This document shows, piece by piece, positions 58,763-64,000 of a DNA stretch of 64,000 nucleotides (positions are counted from its first letter, which is position 1; each line of letters opens with the position of its first letter). The stretch spans positions 19,095,001 to 19,159,000 of the forward strand of contig NC_053046.1 of assembly GCF_003473485.1 (NCBI RefSeq), written 5' to 3'. The notes under the pieces are model-generated. The model saw only the letters and a list, made by a program, of their open reading frames with translations, searched no databases and was not told where the DNA came from. The translations under genes and the position numbers were made by a program. Source of the stretch: Medicago truncatula (lineage: Eukaryota; Streptophyta; Magnoliopsida; Fabales; Fabaceae).

Positions 58763-60116
58763 GACTTAATTGATCTGCCGGTCCCTTAATTTATTTCTTT
58801 TATTCAATTTGGTCCTATAAGTCTTAACTTTCTCAAACACGTTCCTTAACTGATTTCTTTTATTCAATTTGGTCCAATTTTGATAATTTTAATCCCCTAA
58901 AAAAAGAGACCGTTGGATTACGGAGGTCTATTAGATTTTATAGTGTATCATCAACACCTAATTTATTTACTTTCTTCTTCTTCCATCATCTTCATCTTCA
59001 TCTTCATTCATCCTTCAATCATCTTCATAAAAAACCAAGATTCAATTCCAAATCACACTCTTCCAATTCCATTATCTAGATTCATCATCAATTCTCATCT
59101 CTGCAATCCCAAATTCCCCAATCCAATCCAAATGGCACAAAAAAAAAAAAAACCTTTCCCATAGCCAAAGAACACCAGCAAGGCAAGATCCCAAACAAAA
59201 CAGAACATGAGCTCACAAAACCACCCTTGGAACATAAACACACCACAAAAGGAGAAGAAACACAAAAATCAAAAATCCATAAAGAAGCAAAACCTCAATA
59301 AAAATTCCAGAAACAACAACCTTCATCACCTCCCAAATCAAAGAGCTCCATTTCACGACAATCAAACACAAAAATCAAACTTAGTTTTCTGCATGAACAG
59401 CTGCATTTCACGACATCCATAACCAGCTCAAAATGAATCGTTACATTCGAAACCAAACTCAAAAAGGTAGGAGTCATCCGTGAAAAGCCTTAAAACGTCG
59501 TTTTTTTCGCGTCATCACCGGACTTGTTGTTATTATTTGGTTCCAGATCTGACAGGAGCAAGGAGGGTTTGGGTTTGGGGGAAGAAAGCGGTGGAGTTGA
59601 TGATGAGTGTGAGTGGGTAAATGGAATTGAAATAGATTTTGATGAGAATATAAAACGGTTTGAATATGGATTGTAGATGGCTGTCTGGAATTTTCTTCAC
59701 AAAAAAGTGACGAGTATTGGTGAGAAGAATTTGTTGATCTTTGATATGGGAGGTGATGAAGGTTGTTGGAGTGTGTTGATGATGATAAATGAAGATGACA
59801 ATGATGGTGGTGTAGTGATTAAATAATTGGTTTAAATTTTTTTGTCCTGGGTTTTATTGATGAAGGATGAATGGATGGAGATGAAGATGATGGAAGAAGA
59901 AGAAGAAAGTAAATAAATTAAGTGTTGATGATACACTATAAAATTTGATAGACCTCCGTAATCCAACGGTCTCTTTTTTGAGGGGATTAAAATTATCAAA
60001 ATTGGACCAAATTGAATAAAAGAAATCAGTTAAGGGACGTGTTTGAGAAAGTTAAGACTTATAGGACCAAATTGAATAAAAGAAATAAATTAAGGGATCG
60101 GCAGATCAATTAAGCC
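58763..60116. mobile_element. Mutator-type element, 1.35 kb, with 260-bp inverted ends
   Basis: Ends GACTTAATTGATCTGCCGG and CGGCAGATCAATTAAGCC are inverted, and pairing continues about 260 bp (AATTTGGTCCTATAAGTCTT, GACCGTTGGATTACGGAGG and their complements). TAATTAGAA flanks it exactly (58754-58762 and 60117-60125), a 9-bp duplication. The interior is A-rich with short frames, no transposase. It is adjacent to, but distinct from, the MULE ending at 58729. Confidence 0.85.
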
Positions 60117-60392
60117 TAATTAGAATTAACTTTTTGTAAAATTATTTGTTACAAAAATTAAAAAGAATATTGAAAATTTATATTCATAAAATGTAAATTT
60201 CATAAATATTCACTCATTTAATAAGTAGTTATTTTGATAAAAGATTTGAGTTATTGGTCAAAAGTAATTAGAAGTAGCATTTCTAACTCACCGGATCATA
60301 TGAGAAAAATTACGAGATATACTATCAAAGAATCCTAAAAGTTTTGTCTTCTGATTGGTAGAGATTTTTTTAATTCAGGTAAGAGAAATGAT

Positions 60393-60552
60393 AAACCCAA
60401 TTGGGGTTGGCCTAGTGGTTAGTTTGGGATCTTGGAGTGCTCATCTCAAACTCTCATGTTCGATTTGATCTAGTATCAATTTCGGTGGGCAAAACAATAT
60501 ACAAAGCTTTGTTGTGGCTTTAAAATGTGTAATCCATTTTTTCAAAAAAAAA
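60393..60552 (+). mobile_element. tRNA-derived SINE with 15-bp target duplication
   Basis: Box A GGTTGGCCTAGTGGTTAG and box B CATGTTCGATTTGATC are spaced about 35 bp apart, followed by a T/A-rich 3' part and an A run. GGTAAGAGAAATGAT occurs on both sides (60378-60392 and 60553-60567). The perfect long duplication suggests a fairly recent insertion. Confidence 0.85.
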
Positions 60553-60567
60553 GGTAAGAGAAATGAT

Positions 60568-61440
60568 TGAAACACTTTATTTCTAACACTCACTTTTTAT
60601 TAGGTGAGATTCATGTAGCTTTTTATTGGGTGAGATTCATGTAGATCTTACTACTTTATAAGTGATCTATTTTTAAAGTGTGGGACCAACATCGTTCCAT
60701 CCAATAAAAAAAATGTGTCTTAGAAAGTTTGGTTGGATATCTATAATGTTCGGTTGGTGATCTATCTGAGAACAAAATTAGGATGACGTGATCTCGATGC
60801 TCGTGTTGATAAAGATCTGGTACGGTGATGGAAGAGCGTCGGTACGCCGAAGATTGTTTGTCAACAATGGTGAAGGAACCTGCAAAACAGGTAACTACTC
60901 CAACGCCTAATTCAATAATTGAACTTGAGAGAAAAATGTGTGAAAATGCATGTAAATGTCATGGTGTTTGGTTGTGGCGGTGGAGCCACGCTTATACATA
61001 GACGAGTTCAATGTAACTGCTTCCATGAAATCCGACGAAGAACACAAGAGTTAGTTAGAGACCGGTTCAACTATTTAGATCAGTCTCATACGGTGCTTCT
61101 ATGCAATATGGTACACATGTAACTTTTCGTAAGCCTTCTAAGACGTTGTATATGCCGAAATTCGATTGTAAGCAGTTGTATATATATCTCACATCCAATA
61201 ATTACGTTCAATGTTATGTCATATTTTTGTATTCAAATGTTAAAAAAGATTGTCTATGGAAAATTGGTATCCAACCAAAATCTAAGAATTTAACTTATTA
61301 AAAATGAAAATTAACATCGTACTCGTGAACTTGAAACGTTTGTATGTATAGGTCACCAAATGCACATTAGGTGGCAACTACCTGTTTATTATTTTAAAAA
61401 AGTATATAGGTGGCATGACAATATCACCCCTTGATGATTG
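60568..61440. other. Upstream region of the F-box gene
   Basis: No gene accepted. 60770-60900 has the words GATCTGGTACGGTGATGG and ACCTGCAAAACAGGTAACTA, which resemble a repeated legume transposon leader. A 60605-60655 direct repeat of TTTTTATTGGGTGAGATTCA is present. Otherwise nothing recognised. Confidence 0.4.
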
Positions 61441-61465
61441 AACCACAAAGCTTTTTCCCCACTTT

Positions 61466-61474
61466 TATATAAAT
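61466..61474 (+). promoter_or_regulatory. TATA box of the F-box/kelch gene
   Basis: TATATAAAT about 93 bp before the ATG, with a CCACCAACTCATATTCCC leader downstream. Transcription likely starts near 61500. Confidence 0.65.
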
Positions 61475-61558
61475 CTCAAAAACCACCAACTCATATTCCC
61501 TCTCACACCCGAAACTCCATTACCCAAAAATCAACACAAAGCTTTTTTTTCTCTTACA

Positions 61559-62680
61559 ATGGCTGCCACACAAAAAGAACACCAAGAAGAAACACACATT
61601 GAAATCGATGTTTTAGAAGCTATATTCTCCCTCATGCCACTCATCGAACTTGTTCCTGCTTGTCATGTCTCAAAGGTTTGGAACCATGCTGTTTTCTCCT
61701 CACTCGCACACCTCAAACAAATCAAACCATGGCTCATAATTCTCACGCAAACCACACGCGCTTCGCGAGTGGTTACCGAACACGCTTACGACCCTCGCTC
61801 TCATGCATGGCTTCAGATTAAGCACCAACCGTTGATCACCAAAGCTAGTGAATTCCCTACCGTTAGATCATCTCATTCGACTCTTCTCTACACGTTGACC
61901 CCATCGGAGTTCACTTTTTCCATTGATGCACTTCATCTTAAATGGCACCATGCACCTTCACCGCGCGTGTGGCGCACGGACCCAATAATAGCGCGCGTTG
62001 GAAATCATGTAGTTGTCGCTGGTGGTGCGTGTGAGTTCGAGGATGATCCTCTTGCTGTAGAGATGTATAACATGGAGAGTTCTGCTTGGGTTAGATGCCA
62101 ATCAATGCCGAAAAAGATGAAGAATACGTCGGCATCCACGTGGCAGTCGGTTTCTGTCGTCGGAGAAACTATGCTTGTGACGGAGAAAGATTCCGGTGTG
62201 ACATACTCTTTCAATGCTATTGCAATGAAATGGGAAGGACCTTACTATCTTTGTCCTGATCAAAGTGTATTCTACTGCGTCACCGGAACTTCATCGGAGA
62301 AGTTGATGGTGGTTGGATTGGTGGGTGAAGCTGGGAATGTTAGAGAGGTGAAGCTGTGGGAGGTTAAGGATGGATTAAGTTCGGGAATGAAAGAAATCGG
62401 TTCGATGCCGAAGGAGATGGTGGAGAAGCTGAAGGGTGATTCAGAGTTTGGTTCAGTTGAAGTGATTTGGGTTGGGGATTTTGTTTACTTGCGGAACACG
62501 TTAGTACTAGAGGAGCTTGTTGTATGTGAGGTTATGAATGGAAGTTTGTGTGAGTGGAGGAGTGTGAGGAATGTGGCGGTGGACGGCGGAACAAGGATGG
62601 TGTTTTGCGGCGGTGATGTATGTATGGAGGATTTGCAGAAAGCTGTGTTGTCGGAGAAACGTAAATTTTGCATGAAATAA
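61559..62680 (+). CDS. F-box/kelch-repeat protein, At1g23390-like
   Basis: Single-exon gene, 373 residues. Residues 14-60 (IDVLEAIFSLMPLIELVPAC, HVSKVWNHAVFSS) form the F-box that binds the SKP1 subunit of an SCF ubiquitin ligase. Residues about 110-350 hold degenerate kelch-type blades, for example VGNHVVVAGGACEFEDDP followed by VEMYNMESSAWVRCQSMP, and SSEKLMVVGLVGE. The overall order resembles Arabidopsis At1g23390, which is reported to mark chalcone synthase for degradation (KFB-CHS). That substrate is only a family-based guess here. The coding region is noticeably richer in G+C than the flanks and uninterrupted. A TATA box lies upstream at 61466. Confidence 0.85.
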   Translation: MAATQKEHQEETHIEIDVLEAIFSLMPLIELVPACHVSKVWNHAVFSSLAHLKQIKPWLIILTQTTRASRVVTEHAYDPRSHAWLQIKHQPLITKASEFPTVRSSHSTLLYTLTPSEFTFSIDALHLKWHHAPSPRVWRTDPIIARVGNHVVVAGGACEFEDDPLAVEMYNMESSAWVRCQSMPKKMKNTSASTWQSVSVVGETMLVTEKDSGVTYSFNAIAMKWEGPYYLCPDQSVFYCVTGTSSEKLMVVGLVGEAGNVREVKLWEVKDGLSSGMKEIGSMPKEMVEKLKGDSEFGSVEVIWVGDFVYLRNTLVLEELVVCEVMNGSLCEWRSVRNVAVDGGTRMVFCGGDVCMEDLQKAVLSEKRKFCMK

Positions 62681-63740
62681 GGGTGAATTAATAGGTTGCT
62701 ATAAATTGAATTTTAGATTATGAGTTATGCAAATAATCTTGTTTCATGAACATGTTAATTTTTTGTTTTTATTGTAATTAATTACTTCTTTCTAATTTTA
62801 TTATCTAATTGATAAGGAAAACTTGTACATCACTTTTTCAAGTTATTATTTTTTATCTTGCGTTCATGATCATGGAATACAGTTAATCACGACAAATAAG
62901 TAAAATCACCACTTATAATTGATAGCTTTATTGACAAGGATATATAGAGGTTGGGGTTTGAATTTAAAATTTTGGAATTCTTCATACTTGTATTGTGTAA
63001 GCTTAGCCACCTTAGACTACTTAAAAATAAAATAATTAATTCCCTCTACTTGACAAAATTAGTTCACATTTGCTTATATATAAATCAAACAAATGTATGC
63101 TTTGTTGCCTTAAGAGGCTTTTAAAAAATGTTATGTCTGGTTCATAACCTTGATTGATTTTCGACTCTTTAGGTTATTTGACACAAAAAAAAAATTTGTA
63201 TTTTTCAGTAAAAGTCACCTACTTGACAAAATTAAAATTCAATCTTTTCGATGGCTGAAGGCTAAACACCTCGATTTTACTTTTAACTATCATATGTGAT
63301 GGTTGAATCCACTTTACGTTTGGAAGGAGCTTTTTAATTTCAGATTTTTGGTTCTTTTGGGAAATTATTCCCTATTGTGATGTAATTGTTACCTTTTCTT
63401 TGCTCTTTTTAGTATTCCTTATGCGAAGGCAAAGTTGTTTGCTTTATATGCTATTTTAGTTTCTTAAAAAAAAATCAAAATATTTAGTCATTTTTGTTTT
63501 CCTTTCATATCATGAATAATATATATCCGAAGTACATGTTGTACCTAAAAAAGCATTTGTACCAAAGGAATTTTTATTTGGGAGGCTGTACGAGAAGAAT
63601 CTTAAGTCATGAGTTATTAAATTTATGTCCACCTGCTGAACAATTTAAAAGATAAATGTATAATAACCTATTAATAACATCTGAAAGTCGGAGATTTACT
63701 GTAGTCACAATGTCCCTGATCCTCTTAAACAAACCCTTAC
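62681..63740. other. 3' flank and intergenic
   Basis: Contains the 3' UTR of the F-box gene in its first few hundred bases. 63290-63473 reads like a non-coding LINE tail (GATGTAATTGTTACC..., CTTATGCGAAGGCAAAG, then TTTCTTAAAAAAAAA), uncertain. No gene seen. Confidence 0.4.
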
Positions 63741-63751
63741 TGACACTCTTT

Positions 63752-64000
63752 GGGGTTCAAGCAGTTTTGGGGACCAGTAAATATTTGGATTTACCTTCCA
63801 TGGTGGGTAGGGATCGAAATGTGACTTTTGCTTATATTAAAGATCGAGTTTGGCAGAAAATAAATTATTGGAGTAGTAAGTGTTTATCTAAAGCAGGGCG
63901 TGAGGTTATGATTAAATCCGTCCTACAGTCTATTCCATCGTATGTTATGAGTATTTTTCAGTTGCCAACCACTTTAATTGATATAATAGTGAAGATGATG
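63752..64000 (+). mobile_element. LINE reverse transcriptase, runs off the window end
   Basis: The frame reads VLGTSKYLDLPSMVGRDRN, then KDRVWQKINYWSSKCLSKAG and REVMIKSVLQSIPSYVMSIF. This is the conserved region just after the catalytic palm of plant LINE reverse transcriptases. It is open to the last base of the window. Upstream of 63752 similarity is lost, so the copy is 5'-truncated or shifted in frame there. Confidence 0.85.

Noticed and set aside
1-64000. tRNA and rRNA genes
   Set aside because: No cloverleaf-capable tRNA or rRNA sequence was seen; the Pol III box words found belong to SINEs.

Overview
The window is plant nuclear DNA, AT-rich and full of transposons, with intron-split genes. 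Protein content (a UGT708-type glycosyltransferase, a remorin close to legume remorins, nodulin-related protein 1) and the style of its MITEs and LTRs point to a papilionoid legume, most likely Medicago or a close relative. That placement is inference; no species marker was seen.

Layout. 1-8.2 kb: a truncated UGT708-like pseudogene (-) and a complete five-exon gene for a PSMD10/gankyrin-like ankyrin protein (-), its introns loaded with a solo LTR and MITEs. 8.2-19.5 kb: a transposon nest of SINEs, LINE tails, several Mutator-type MITEs with 9-11 bp target duplications, and a foldback element (12876-16272) holding a solo LTR that itself holds another MITE. 19.8-20.6 kb: an NRP1-like glycine-rich gene (+). 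23.8-26.3 kb: a membrane RING-finger gene (+) with a spliced 5' UTR and three small upstream ORFs. 27.0-35.3 kb: a tandem duplication of a remorin gene (-); the distal copy (31321-33402) is intact with six exons, the proximal copy (27191-29720) is a pseudogene. 36321-39460: a non-autonomous CACTA element carrying a piece of a PHT1 phosphate transporter gene and a second gene fragment. 42.7-46.8 kb: a complete nine-exon heparanase-like GH79 gene (-). 47.4-60.1 kb: transposon-dominated again, with a Ty3/gypsy gag-bearing fossil, three LTR remnants, an orphan MYB R3 exon, a MULE carrying a MAIN-like (plant mobile domain) first exon, and a 1.35-kb MULE MITE. 61.5-62.7 kb: a single-exon F-box/kelch gene (+). 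The window ends inside a LINE reverse transcriptase.

The genes do not form one pathway. They are ordinary host genes: proteasome assembly, stress/nodulation-related, ubiquitin ligase, membrane-raft scaffold, cell-wall or arabinogalactan glycosidase, F-box adaptor. The PSMD10-like/NRP1 pairing resembles the neighbours At2g03430/At2g03440 of Arabidopsis as I recall them, which suggests an old conserved block stretched by transposons. The most notable structures are the triple-nested foldback element, the gene-capturing CACTA, the decayed remorin copy with internal duplications, the repeated Mutator-type insertions, and several arrays of short near-palindromes that no annotated element explains.
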